DNA of 64,000 nucleotides from an uncultured Acidobacteriota bacterium (GTDB lineage Bacteria > Acidobacteriota > Terriglobia > Terriglobales > Acidobacteriaceae): contig CAILAC010000017.1 of assembly GCA_903832055.1 (NCBI GenBank), positions 215,337-279,336 of the forward strand, given 5' to 3'. The notes beneath the pieces were generated by a model. That model was not told where the DNA came from. It was given only the letters and a program-made list of their open reading frames with translations, and made no database searches. A program made the translations under genes and the position numbers. Shown here in pieces: positions 31,937 through 40,757 of this stretch. Position 1 is the stretch's first letter, and each line of letters begins with the position of its first letter.

Positions 31937-33163
31937 ATGTTCCGCAAAACCCGCCTCTTCACTCCCGGACCGACCCCCCTCCTCCCCGCCGCCCAGTTCG
32001 CCATGGCCGCCGCCGATATTCACCACCGCACCGCCGAGTTCCGCGCCCTTTACACCAAGGTCCTCGCCCAACTCAAGGAGTTTGTCGGCACCAAAAACGA
32101 CGTCCTGCTGCTCTCCTGCTCCGGCACCGGCGCCATGGAAGCCTCGGTCTCCAACCTCACCTCGCCCAGCGACCGCATCCTCGTTCTCTCTGCCGGCAAG
32201 TTCGGCGAACGCTGGACCGCGCTCGGTAAAGCCTTTGGTTGCAACGTCGATCTGGTCACCGTTCCCTACGGCGAAACCTTTGACCTCGCCACCATCAAGG
32301 CCGCCCTCAAGCCAGACACCAAGGCCGTTTACGTCCAGGCCACTGAAACCTCCACCGCCACCCGCCACTGCATCCAGGCCATTGCCAAAGTCATTCAGGC
32401 CACCACGCCCGAGGCGCTGCTGGTCGTCGACGGCATCACCGGACTCGGTACCACCCACTTTGACATCGACGGTTGGGGCATCGACGTGCTCATCGGCGGC
32501 AGCCAAAAGGCCGTCATGATTCCTCCCGGCCTCGCCTACCTGAGCGTGAGCGACAAGGCCTGGGCCGCGATGGAAGCCAGCAAGAATCCCCGCTACTACT
32601 TCGATCTGCGCAAAGAACGCAAGTCTGCCAAAGCTGGCGAAAGCGCCTATACGCCCTCCGTCGCGCTCATCGCCGGCCTCGGCGCAGCGCTTGACTACAT
32701 CGCCGGCCAGGGTGGCGGCGATCTCGCCAAGGGCCGCATCGCCCTCGTTGAAAATGCTGAAACCTGCGCCGCCATGACCCGCGCCGGCCTCGTCGCCCTC
32801 GGCTTCACCCTCTTCGCGCCGACCGCACCCTCAGCCGCCGCAACCGCCGTCTCAGTCCCTGAAGGGCTCGACTCCGGCACCGTCGTCAAGGAGCTCAAGG
32901 CAAAGTTTGGCGCCGTCATCACCAACGGTCAGGGCGACATGAAGGGCAAGATCTTCCGCATTGCCCACCTCGGCTTCTTTGACTACATGGATACCATCGC
33001 CCTGCTCGGCGCACTCGAATTCATCGCCCGCGACACCCTCAAGCTCCCCATCCAACTCGGCCAGGGGCTAGCCGCCGCCCAGCAGGTCTTCGCCGATCGC
33101 AAGGAAAATCAGGTACTCAACAATCCCTGCCTCTGCGGCCGCCAAACCTGCTGCCGCAGCTAA
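31937..33163 (+). CDS. Class V aminotransferase (serine-glyoxylate / phosphoserine type)
   Basis: A 408-residue PLP enzyme of the alanine-glyoxylate aminotransferase family. TPGPTPLLPAAQ opens the fold, SCSGTGAMEASVSNL is the phosphate cup, VDGITGLGTTHFDID holds the PLP aspartate, and GGSQKAVMIPPG holds the lysine. Because the next gene is serA, it most likely acts as phosphoserine aminotransferase; relatives in Thermotoga also pair with a SerA. The ATG at 31937 has AGGAGA eight bases upstream. The C-terminus is odd: NNPCLCGRQTCCRS adds a cysteine-rich tail. Confidence 0.85.
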   Translation: MFRKTRLFTPGPTPLLPAAQFAMAAADIHHRTAEFRALYTKVLAQLKEFVGTKNDVLLLSCSGTGAMEASVSNLTSPSDRILVLSAGKFGERWTALGKAFGCNVDLVTVPYGETFDLATIKAALKPDTKAVYVQATETSTATRHCIQAIAKVIQATTPEALLVVDGITGLGTTHFDIDGWGIDVLIGGSQKAVMIPPGLAYLSVSDKAWAAMEASKNPRYYFDLRKERKSAKAGESAYTPSVALIAGLGAALDYIAGQGGGDLAKGRIALVENAETCAAMTRAGLVALGFTLFAPTAPSAAATAVSVPEGLDSGTVVKELKAKFGAVITNGQGDMKGKIFRIAHLGFFDYMDTIALLGALEFIARDTLKLPIQLGQGLAAAQQVFADRKENQVLNNPCLCGRQTCCRS

Positions 33164-33169
33164 CAGCGT

Positions 33170-33212
33170 GGGTGCCCCATCCTTGACCCATAGTTTCGGT
33201 CAAGGATGGGAT
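33170..33212 (+). repeat. GTGCCCC hairpin repeat, copy D
   Basis: GGGTGCCCCATCCTTGACC starts the element; a perfect 13-bp stem (CCCATCCTTGACC at 33176-33188, GGTCAAGGATGGG at 33198-33210) closes a 9-base loop. It starts seven bases after the aminotransferase stop and could terminate or process the transcript before serA. Confidence 0.8.
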
Positions 33213-33234
33213 CACAACTCTCCTGAATCCCAGA

Positions 33235-33400
33235 GAATCCGCTTCGGTTCTTGCACTTGCACTTGCTTCTGTCTTTGCAGTTTTGGTTGTCATTCCCGAA
33301 GGGAATCTGCTTCAACCCTTGCACTTGCCTCTGCTTCAGTCTTTGCAGTTTTGGTTGTCATTACCGAAGGGAATCTGCTTCTGCCCTTGCATTTGCCCTT
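33235..33400 (+). repeat. 68-bp tandem repeat upstream of the HTH-SerA gene
   Basis: Two full units, 33235-33302 and 33303-33370, match at 58 of 68 positions without gaps; a third partial unit starts at 33371. Each ends in the TTGGTTGTCATT.CCGAAGG hairpin motif and each contains GTCTTTGCAGTTTTGGTTGT. The array stops about 40 bases before the HTH-SerA ATG, after a CACACT-rich tract at 33398-33417. Confidence 0.85.
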
Positions 33401-33441
33401 CACACTCAAACTCACACAAACCACTAACCCAGGACTTCCGA

Positions 33442-35265
33442 ATGTCTGAACTCAGCTTTGGCGAAAAACTCATCCTCGCCCGCAAGCAGCTCAACCTCTA
33501 CCAGTACCAGATGGCCGAAAAGCTGGGCGTCCACCCCAACTCCATCTGGAAATATGAGCAGGGCGAAGGCAAACCGCAGGCCTCCGTGGTGCGGATTTTC
33601 GACATGTTCTGCGCTCAAAACAACATCAACTTCGATCAGTTCAGCACCAGCAAAGGCCCCTCCATGAAGATTGTTCTCGCTGAAAAAGTCTCCCCCGCCA
33701 CCCTCGCCGTCCTCGCCTCTGAGCCCGACTGGCAGATTCTTACCCCTGAAGACGTCGCTAAACTCCCCGGCAAACTGCCTGAGGCGCTCGCCGACGCGGA
33801 TGCGCTGGTCGTCCGCTCTGCGGTCCAGGTCGATGACGCCCTGCTGGAGCACGCGCCCAAACTCCGCGTCATCGGCCGCGCCGGCGTCGGTGTCGATAAT
33901 ATCGACGCAGAATCCGCCACCCGCCGCGGCATCGTCGTCATGAACACCCCCGGTGCCAACGCCATCGCAGTCGCCGAGCTGACCATCGGCCTGATGCTGG
34001 CCCTCGCTCGCAAACTGCCTGCGGCAAATGCCACCATGCACGCTGGCAAATGGGAGAAGAAGTCGCTCCAGGGCGTCGAATTGCGCGGCAAGACACTCGG
34101 CATCCTCGGCCTCGGCCGCATCGGCCTTGAGGTCGCCAACCGCGCCCGGCCTTTCGGTCTCGAAATCATCGCCCACGACCCATTCGTCTCCGCCGCCGTA
34201 GCGCGCGAAGCCGGCATCAAGCTGGTTTCGACCGACGACCTCTTCGCCAATTCCGACTATCTCACTCTGCACGTTGGACTTACGCCGCAGACCACGGGCA
34301 TCATCAACGAGCGCACCATCGCCACCATGAAGAAGGGCGTGCGCATTCTCAACTGCGCCCGCGGCGAATTGATCGAAGAAACTGCGTTGGTCGCAGCCCT
34401 CAAATCCGGCCAGGTTGGCGGCGCGGCACTCGACGTATTCACCGTCGAACCGCCAAAGGATTCCCCCCTTGCCGGCCTGCCCAACGTCATTCTCACCCCG
34501 CACATTGCTGGCTCCACCGACGAGGCGCAGGAAGCCATCGGCATTCAGCTCGCCCGTCAGGTGCGCGAATACCTCAAACTTGGCGTCGTCCAGAATGCCG
34601 TCAATGCCGCCTCCCTCACCCATGAGGAGTATCTGCAACTGGCTCCGTTCATTGATCTTGCCGGGAGACTTGGCAGCTTTTTGGGCCAGGCCGCGCCGCG
34701 TAATATCGAGAGCATAAACATCACCTACTCTGGCGCGCTGGCCGAAGGGAAAACCGATCTGCTGCGCAACGCGGCCATCGCCGGACTGCTCGCCCAAACC
34801 GAACACGTGAACCGCATCAACGCCTTCTCAATCGCCCAGGAGCGCGGCATTCGTCTCGTTGAAGAGAAGCACGAGAGCCGTCGCGGCGGCGTGAGCAACG
34901 TGCTGACGATTGCGATTTACGACTCAGCCGGCTGCACCCGCGGATCAGCCACAGTCCTGCACGGCGACCACCCACGCCTGCTGGGATTTGAGGGAATGGA
35001 CATCGAAGCGCCCCTCGAAGGAACTTTGCTCGTCTGTCGCAACCTTGACGTTCCGGGCGTGATTGGCAACATCGGCACTGTTTTGGGACAACAAGGCGTG
35101 AATATTGCCAACTTCAACCTGGGCCGCGAGCGGGCCAAATCAGAGGCAAATCCGGTGAAGGCCCTGTCAGTGGTGCAGGTGGATGAGCCGGTTGGTCCAG
35201 CGGTGCTGGAGGCTTTGAGCAAGATTCCCAATCTGCTACAAGCTCGGCTGGTGCGTCTCGGGTAA
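33442..35265 (+). CDS. serA: D-3-phosphoglycerate dehydrogenase with N-terminal XRE-type helix-turn-helix
   Basis: First enzyme of serine synthesis. Residues 1-74 form an XRE/Cro-type HTH (LSFGEKLILARKQLNLYQYQ, MAEKLGVHPNSIWKYEQGEG), joined in frame to a complete long-form SerA that begins at internal Met75 (MKIVLAEKVSPATLAVLA). The dehydrogenase part has GLGRIGLEVA for NAD, NCARGELI, FTVEPPKDSPLAG and TPHIAGST for the Arg-Glu-His site, an intervening ASB domain and a C-terminal ACT domain (LDVPGVIGNIGTVLGQQGVN). The start at 33442 has AGGAC upstream; starting at Met75 would give a normal 533-residue SerA, so an internal start is possible. The aminotransferase gene is upstream. Confidence 0.9.
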   Translation: MSELSFGEKLILARKQLNLYQYQMAEKLGVHPNSIWKYEQGEGKPQASVVRIFDMFCAQNNINFDQFSTSKGPSMKIVLAEKVSPATLAVLASEPDWQILTPEDVAKLPGKLPEALADADALVVRSAVQVDDALLEHAPKLRVIGRAGVGVDNIDAESATRRGIVVMNTPGANAIAVAELTIGLMLALARKLPAANATMHAGKWEKKSLQGVELRGKTLGILGLGRIGLEVANRARPFGLEIIAHDPFVSAAVAREAGIKLVSTDDLFANSDYLTLHVGLTPQTTGIINERTIATMKKGVRILNCARGELIEETALVAALKSGQVGGAALDVFTVEPPKDSPLAGLPNVILTPHIAGSTDEAQEAIGIQLARQVREYLKLGVVQNAVNAASLTHEEYLQLAPFIDLAGRLGSFLGQAAPRNIESINITYSGALAEGKTDLLRNAAIAGLLAQTEHVNRINAFSIAQERGIRLVEEKHESRRGGVSNVLTIAIYDSAGCTRGSATVLHGDHPRLLGFEGMDIEAPLEGTLLVCRNLDVPGVIGNIGTVLGQQGVNIANFNLGRERAKSEANPVKALSVVQVDEPVGPAVLEALSKIPNLLQARLVRLG

Positions 35266-35289
35266 ACCCTTTTGAATTTCAAACGAATC

Positions 35290-35332
35290 AATCCCCGGAA
35301 TGTTACGCGTGTAACAATCCGGGGATTTTTTC
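35290..35332 (+). terminator. Rho-independent terminator after serA
   Basis: ATCCCCGGA and TCCGGGGAT arms enclose an inner TGTTAC/GTAACA stem, followed by TTTTTT. It lies 25 bp past the serA stop. Confidence 0.85.
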
Positions 35333-35487
35333 TTGCGCGGAAACCGTCTAGCAGATTTGCTGGAAGCGGTTTGCTTTCAGGCAGATAGGTTTGCGCGTAA
35401 TTCTGGCGAATTGTACATCTGCCGACAGCAAAAATGCCCGTATCAAAAATAAGAGATTTCGCGGCAGTGTTCCACAGTCTGCATTCC

Positions 35488-35781
35488 CTAATCGAGGGCG
35501 AGGAAGTCGAGCTCGACGGGATCGATGAGGGGCTTGAGCCACTTGAGCAGGGCCTGGTGCTGGGGGTGGACGACGTAGGCGTCGCAGGCGGCCTTGCCCT
35601 GGAAGCGCATGACGCCGGCGAAGGTGTAGCCCTGGCCGTGGAGAGACTGATTCTGGCCGACGTGCACCTCGATGAGGCCGGGAATCTTGCCGCGGAAGGC
35701 GAGAATGTCTGCGGTAGCCTGGTGTTTCTGCGCCTCGGTGGCCTCGGGCTTCCATCTGAATCCAAAGACGTGAAAATACAT
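35488..35781 (-). CDS. Dabb-family stress-responsive alpha/beta barrel protein
   Basis: A 97-residue ferredoxin-like dimeric barrel protein of the Dabb family. MYFHVFGFRWKPEATEAQKH, ILAFRGKIPGLIEVHVGQNQ, YTFAGVMRFQGKAACDAYVV and HPQHQALLKWLKPLIDPVEL follow the usual Dabb strand-helix order. Members are stress-induced or act as small-molecule cyclases; here neither is indicated. It is a monocistronic minus-strand gene between serA and a VOC gene. Confidence 0.85.
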   Translation of the reverse strand: MYFHVFGFRWKPEATEAQKHQATADILAFRGKIPGLIEVHVGQNQSLHGQGYTFAGVMRFQGKAACDAYVVHPQHQALLKWLKPLIDPVELDFLALD

Positions 35782-35853
35782 GCGGTTTCTCCCTGTATGA
35801 ATTTGCCGGAATCAGAGTACCGTGTTGCATGTGATCGTGGCTAGAATGGCTGG

Positions 35854-36216
35854 ATGGCAAACGCGAAGGCAGCATGGTTGACGCAGACTCCACTGGTACC
35901 GACGGGCGGCAGTCTTGATGAGGCAGTCGCTTTTTATACGAATCAGCTTGGCTTTGTAGTGGAGTGGCGGGGCGGCAACATGGCGGGCATCTGCCGGGAC
36001 CAGGTGCGGTTTAACCTGGTGGAAAACTCGACGCAGGCGTGGCTGGACAACTCGAGCATCAGCATCGGCGTGACCAATCTGGACGCGATCTGGGCGGAGT
36101 ACAAGGACGTGCCAGTGCGGATGACGCCGCCAGAGATGAAGTTCTGGGGGCGGCGGGAGATGCATATGATTGTGCCGTCGGGGGTTTGCCTGCAGTTTTA
36201 CGAGTTGGCGGGGTAG
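35854..36216 (+). CDS. VOC-superfamily protein (glyoxalase/bleomycin-resistance-like)
   Basis: A 120-residue VOC module: SLDEAVAFYTNQLGFVVEWR is the typical first beta-alpha unit, and PVRMTPPEMKFWGRREMHMI then VCLQFYELAG form the second with a terminal acidic residue. Family members bind metal and act as glyoxalases, dioxygenases or drug binders. The ligand here is unknown. It is followed 18 bp later by another VOC gene on the same strand, so the two may form a heterodimer or a tandem duplication. Confidence 0.78.
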   Translation: MANAKAAWLTQTPLVPTGGSLDEAVAFYTNQLGFVVEWRGGNMAGICRDQVRFNLVENSTQAWLDNSSISIGVTNLDAIWAEYKDVPVRMTPPEMKFWGRREMHMIVPSGVCLQFYELAG

Positions 36217-36233
36217 GGCGCGGAGGGGGGAGC

Positions 36234-36596
36234 ATGCCGAGTTCAAACCATGGGAAGATTTGTTATCTCGAGCTGCCGACGACGGATGTTGCCCGGTCGG
36301 TGGAGTTCTACAGCAGTATCTTTGGCTGGGGCATGCGCGACCATGGCGATGGAACGATGTCGTTTGATGACCCCACGGGCGGGGTGAGCGGGATGTTTGT
36401 GACGAGTCAGGCCGCCGCCGAACATCCGGGAATGATTGTGTCGATCATGGTGGATGACATTCGAGCTACGATTGAGCGGATCAAGGCATTCGGATGCCGG
36501 ATTGAAAAGCCACTGGGATTTCATCCGACCGAGTTGATTGCGCACTTTCGCGACCCGGGCGGGAATCTGCTGGGGTTGTATCAGGAGCCGGGGTAG
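36234..36596 (+). CDS. VOC-superfamily protein, second copy
   Basis: A 120-residue VOC protein. ICYLELPTTDVARSVEFYSS, IFGWGMRDHGDG, MIVSIMVDDIRATIERIKAF and HFRDPGGNLLGLYQE give a clear glyoxalase-like fold, with a possible metal glutamate in LYQEPG. The ATG at 36234 has GGAGG upstream (in CGGAGGGGGGAGC). It is only weakly similar to its neighbour, so they are not a recent duplication. The substrate is unknown. Confidence 0.85.
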   Translation: MPSSNHGKICYLELPTTDVARSVEFYSSIFGWGMRDHGDGTMSFDDPTGGVSGMFVTSQAAAEHPGMIVSIMVDDIRATIERIKAFGCRIEKPLGFHPTELIAHFRDPGGNLLGLYQEPG

Positions 36597-36717
36597 GGGT
36601 GACAGCACGCGGCGTGAGGCCGTTTGCAGCCTGACCTGTTGCGAACAGAACTTCGGAAATGGGCTGCGTTGGGAGATTTCTGATCGGGACTCCAAAAGTG
36701 AGGCAGTGGAGCTTGAA

Positions 36718-37266
36718 TCAATCCCTGAATTCCGTTCCGTATTTGAGGGCGATTTCCCTGATTTGCTGCTTCGTAAGTTGCTTTGGCGGCTCACCGGGCG
36801 GAGAGCAGGTTTCGCGAAAAAAGCCGTCGAGGCCTCCGGGGGTCATCATCCAGAGCAGCAGGAGTTCGTGATCGGGGTTGACGAAGCCGTGCCATGAATT
36901 CCTGGGAATGAAGATGGTCGCGCCCTTTTCGAAGGAATGGCGCACATCATTCAGAATGAAAACGCCGCTGCCTTCAAGCACGTAGAAGGCTTCGTCCATG
37001 TGGAGATGCCTGTGGATCGGAATGCCGGCGGCGATGGTGACCTGTTGCGTTCCGAAGGCCAGGTTGTCGGAGCCTGTCGCGGAGCCAACCTTGATGACGA
37101 TCCTGCCGTGGTCGCGAAAGTGAACGAGTTGCTCACCCTCCGCAAGGCTGAGAGCAAATCCTGACCGCGCAGGATCCTCGGCAACGCCCTTGGGCAACAT
37201 TTGGCTGATTCCGAAACCGCCCATACCGAGGAGGAAGAAGCGACGCTGCTGCTCGCCTGGGTTCAT
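36718..37266 (-). CDS. Cupin-domain protein with twin-arginine-like leader
   Basis: A 182-residue single-domain cupin. The metal-binding motif 1 is GIPIHRHLHMDEAFYVLEG (His-x-His, then Glu) and motif 2 is ATIFIPRNSWHGFVN with the last histidine. The N-terminus (MNPGEQQRRFFLLGMGGFGI) has RRFFLL, resembling a Tat leader, so it may be exported folded. Reaction unknown; such cupins include isomerases, dioxygenases and sugar-binding proteins. The ATG at 37266 has TGGAGT seven bases upstream. Confidence 0.8.
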   Translation of the reverse strand: MNPGEQQRRFFLLGMGGFGISQMLPKGVAEDPARSGFALSLAEGEQLVHFRDHGRIVIKVGSATGSDNLAFGTQQVTIAAGIPIHRHLHMDEAFYVLEGSGVFILNDVRHSFEKGATIFIPRNSWHGFVNPDHELLLLWMMTPGGLDGFFRETCSPPGEPPKQLTKQQIREIALKYGTEFRD

Positions 37267-37581
37267 GTCAAACTCCAATACATCTGAAAATTCAGAGTCT
37301 TGACCGAGTATATGCCGGAGGCGGTGAGCCGTTGGGAAACGGCTCGTGTTGTCATCAGCGTTGCCGCAGAAAGGTTGCCTTGATGAGAGGGCTTGGCAGG
37401 GTCTAAAGCCCGGTTGACGCAATCGATTTTGTCGGCACTTTTGAGACCGTGCGCTGTTCAAGAGCAAGGACGCAAACTCTCCCCAGGGCCGAAAAGGAGC
37501 TGTCTCGGGATAAGTTCACCCCTGGTTGCAATGATCTGCACAGGACGCTGCTTCATTCCGCCCTGACTTTATACTGGAATT
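37267..37581. other. Divergent intergenic region between cupin and ClC genes
   Basis: A 315-bp stretch without a credible gene. It should hold the divergent promoters. The only clear element is TATACT at 37570-37575, placed so that transcription would begin at the GTG of the ClC gene. Confidence 0.4.
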
Positions 37582-39042
37582 GTGACTCTGCCGAACAGCA
37601 AAGACTTGCCGAGGCGCAGCGAAGCGGCGGGATTGACGGGGCTCTATGCGCGCTTGAGCGCCTGGGTGTTTCGCCGCCTGCCGAGCGAGCGGCAACGTCT
37701 GCTGGCGGTGACCATTTTGGCGGGAGGGCTTTGCGGCCTGGCTGCCGTGGCATTTCACCTGAGCATCATGGGGCTTGAGGCCCTGTTGATTGAACGCGCC
37801 AACGCAGCCTCGGGGCACAGCTGGATCTGGTGGACGATTCTTTGCCCCACTCTTGGGGGCCTGGTGGTCGGACTCGGCCTGACATACTTTGCGCCCGGCG
37901 CTGCGGGAAGCGGCATTCCCCAGGTGAAGGTGGCTTATACCCTGCGGCACGGCAGGATTACGGTCAGAGAAACCATCGGCAAGTTTGTGTTGTGCGCTCT
38001 TCAAATCGGCTCGGGCGCTTCGCTGGGCCTGGAGGGACCTACGGTGCACGTGTGCGCCGGGGTGAGCAACATGCTGGCCCGCCTGGCTCGGCTCGGCCCC
38101 AGGAATACGCGTCGCATGGCTTCAGTGGGCATGGCGGCGGGCATCGCGGCGGCGTTTAACGCGCCGATCGCGGCCGTCACCTTTACCCTGGAGGAGCTGA
38201 TCGGAGACCTGGACCAGACGATGCTTTCGGGGGTCATCGTGGCCGCCGCGCTGGCTGCGGTGGTGGAACACTCGATTCTGGGCTCGAACCCGGTTTTTCA
38301 AGTGCAAGGCAACCGCACCCTGACCAACGCCTCGTCGCTGGTGTGGTACGCGCTGCTGGGTCTTCTCGCGGCGATTCTTTCGGTGGCGTTTACTGATTCC
38401 TTGCTGGGTCTTCGTGCCTGGTTTCGGCGGCTCTCGGGTGTGCCTCGGTGGGTGCATCCGGCAATTGGCGGCGCAGCAACAGGCGGCATGGCAGTGGTGG
38501 CGCTGGCGTTTTTTCACCTCAACGGCATCGCCGGGGACCCGTACAAGACACTCACGCTGGCACTGACCGGGAAAATGACGGTAACTGCGATGCTCGCTTT
38601 CTGCCTGCTCAAGCTTGCTTCAACGGTCAGCTCGTACTCCAGTGGCGGCTCGGGGGGCATCTTTGCACCGGCGCTCTTTATGGGAGCGATGCTGGGCGGC
38701 GCGGTGGGCTACCTTGACGTGATCGTGTTTCATCACTCAGCAGACTCGATTGGGGCGTTTGCTGTTGTGGGGATGGGCGCAGTTTTCGCGGGCATCGTGC
38801 GGGCCCCCATGACCTCGGTGCTGATCATCTTTGAAATGACGGGTGGCTACGGCCTGGTGCTGCCGCTGATGATCGCCAACATGAGCGCCTTTGCGCTGGC
38901 GCGGCATTGGCGGCACACCCCGATTTACGAAGCGTTGCTGGCGCAGGACAACATCTATCTCCCGCAGGGCGGCGGCCCGGCGGACCCGCCCGACGACGAG
39001 ATCAGCCCGGTGGTAGCCGTGGCTGAAGCCGTGCGGGGATAA
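37582..39042 (+). CDS. ClC-family chloride channel or H+/Cl- exchanger
   Basis: A 486-residue polytopic protein. The chloride-binding motifs are GSGIP (109-113), GLEGP (149-153, with the gating glutamate E151) and GGIFAP in SGGSGGIFAPALFMGAMLGG. The glutamate and overall length fit the bacterial ClC exchangers used in acid resistance. There is no C-terminal CBS domain. It starts with GTG; TATACT ends six bases before it, so the transcript is predicted to be leaderless. This would suit a constitutive housekeeping ion exchanger. Confidence 0.9.
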   Translation: MTLPNSKDLPRRSEAAGLTGLYARLSAWVFRRLPSERQRLLAVTILAGGLCGLAAVAFHLSIMGLEALLIERANAASGHSWIWWTILCPTLGGLVVGLGLTYFAPGAAGSGIPQVKVAYTLRHGRITVRETIGKFVLCALQIGSGASLGLEGPTVHVCAGVSNMLARLARLGPRNTRRMASVGMAAGIAAAFNAPIAAVTFTLEELIGDLDQTMLSGVIVAAALAAVVEHSILGSNPVFQVQGNRTLTNASSLVWYALLGLLAAILSVAFTDSLLGLRAWFRRLSGVPRWVHPAIGGAATGGMAVVALAFFHLNGIAGDPYKTLTLALTGKMTVTAMLAFCLLKLASTVSSYSSGGSGGIFAPALFMGAMLGGAVGYLDVIVFHHSADSIGAFAVVGMGAVFAGIVRAPMTSVLIIFEMTGGYGLVLPLMIANMSAFALARHWRHTPIYEALLAQDNIYLPQGGGPADPPDDEISPVVAVAEAVRG

Positions 39043-39186
39043 TTGAGGTTTGCGATGGGTCAGGTTCGTTCGACGGCAGCCGCGTCTTGTGGTTTGCCTT
39101 GCGACGAGGCTGAAGACACGCCCATTCGAAAAGACCAGCAAGAGCATTTGCAGGCATTCTGTGAAGTATCCAGCTTTCGCGAGGAT

Positions 39187-39208
39187 GGATTTTTTTGATT
39201 AAAAATCC
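39187..39208. terminator. Weak bidirectional terminator between convergent genes
   Basis: GGATTTTT and AAAAATCC face each other around six bases. Both strands then offer short T runs within the stem. It separates the ClC gene from the phosphohexomutase gene. Confidence 0.45.
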
Positions 39209-39224
39209 AGTCGGCGATGCGGCT

Positions 39225-40700
39225 TCACTCTATACCTTGGCTGAAAATGCTTGAGTCGCCGAGGGCGAAGGCCCTTGCTGCTTCAAGGAGCTTGTTGACG
39301 GACTCGGTGGAGCAGCTCTCGGAGTAGATGCGCATGAGGGGTTCGGTGCCGCTGGCGCGCAGCAGGAGCCAGGTTTCGGCGGCGTTCGGCTTGGTTTTGG
39401 CTTCGGGATTATCCAGATAAAACTTGACGCCGTCGAGGGTCTCAACCTTGAGGATGGGCATGCCGGCAAAGGCGGTGTCTCCGGGCTGGAGGGCGCGGGC
39501 GCGGCTGATGGCCGAGTTCTTGATTTCGTCTGCGATGTGCAGGTCGATACGGCCGTACTGGTGTTCGCCATACTCCGCCTGGAGATCAGCGACGAGCTGG
39601 CCGAGGGTCTTCTTTTCCTCTGCCATGACGTTGGCGAGGAGCAGCGCGTTGAGCAGGCCATCGCGCTCAGGCAGGTGGCGCTGGAAGCCGATGCCGCCGG
39701 ATTCTTCGCCGCCCATGACGATTTCGCGCTCCTGCATGTAGTCGACGACGTATTTGAAGCCGATGCCGTGCTCGTGAATGGTGCGGCCATATTTGGCGCA
39801 GATGCGGTCGAGCATTTTGGTGGTGTTGAAGGCGCGGGTAACGTCGCCGGGCCAGCCTTTGCGCTTGAGCACCCATTGGAGCAGGACGGAGAAGATTTTG
39901 TGGGGGTCGACGAAGTTGCCGTGCTCGTCTGTGGCGCCGATGCGGTCTGCGTCGCCATCGGTACAGAGGCCGGCGTGGCAGTGGTTGGCGACAACGGCGT
40001 CGCCGAGGGCCTGGATATGGGGCAGGATGGGTTCGGGGTTGATGCCGGGGAAGAGCGGATCAACGTTGCCGCGAATTTGGACAAAATCCACGCCGATGCG
40101 GGTAAAGATGCCTGCGAGCAGGGTGCGGCCCGCGCCATACATTGAGTCGATGCCAAACTTGAAGCCGGATTTGGCAATGAGATCGAGGTCGGCAAATTTT
40201 TCAATGGCCTGCATGTAGGGGCCGGTGAAATCGACGAGCTCAATCGACGCTGGCGTGGCGGCCTGATGGACGGGTTGGCCAAGGTAGGACTCGATCTGAG
40301 CAATGATGGCCGGACTGCCTGAACCGCCGTAGAAGGCCTTGTACTTGACGCCGTTCCACTGGGCTGGATTGTGGGAGGACGTAATCATGATGCCGCCGGC
40401 TGCGCCGAGGGCGCGGACGCCGTAGCTGAGGGCTGGTGTGGGGGTGATTTCCTGTGCGAGGCGAACGGGGATGCCGGTGGCGGCGACAATCTCTGCGCAG
40501 GTTTTCGCGAATGCTGCGGAGAGAAAGCGCGAGTCGTAGCCGATGCAGATGCCCTTCTCTGGGGCCTGGGCAGGGTCAGTCTGGGCGTGCAGATAGGCTG
40601 CAACGGCGGCAGCCGCGATACGGACATTCTCAAAGGTAAAGTCGCTGGCGATGATGCCGCGCCAACCGTCGGTGCCGAACTTGATTACTGGATGCGCCAT
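39225..40700 (-). CDS. Phosphomannomutase/phosphoglucomutase (phosphohexomutase)
   Basis: Interconverts hexose 6- and 1-phosphates through a phosphoserine. The 491-residue protein has KFGTDGWRGIIASDF at the start, the catalytic TSSHNPAQWNG, the magnesium loop CTDGDADRIG, the sugar-binding GGEESGGIGF and the phosphate loop LLRASGTEPLMRIY. The gene follows manC, so with ManC it would make GDP-mannose for glycans. ATG at 40700 has GGGAGG about ten bases upstream. An inverted repeat lies between the two genes. Confidence 0.92.
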   Translation of the reverse strand: MAHPVIKFGTDGWRGIIASDFTFENVRIAAAAVAAYLHAQTDPAQAPEKGICIGYDSRFLSAAFAKTCAEIVAATGIPVRLAQEITPTPALSYGVRALGAAGGIMITSSHNPAQWNGVKYKAFYGGSGSPAIIAQIESYLGQPVHQAATPASIELVDFTGPYMQAIEKFADLDLIAKSGFKFGIDSMYGAGRTLLAGIFTRIGVDFVQIRGNVDPLFPGINPEPILPHIQALGDAVVANHCHAGLCTDGDADRIGATDEHGNFVDPHKIFSVLLQWVLKRKGWPGDVTRAFNTTKMLDRICAKYGRTIHEHGIGFKYVVDYMQEREIVMGGEESGGIGFQRHLPERDGLLNALLLANVMAEEKKTLGQLVADLQAEYGEHQYGRIDLHIADEIKNSAISRARALQPGDTAFAGMPILKVETLDGVKFYLDNPEAKTKPNAAETWLLLRASGTEPLMRIYSESCSTESVNKLLEAARAFALGDSSIFSQGIE

Positions 40701-40757
40701 CCCTGCTGCAAGCCTCCCGTTGCTCGTATTGCTGACAGTGTAACGCGCAGGGATAAG

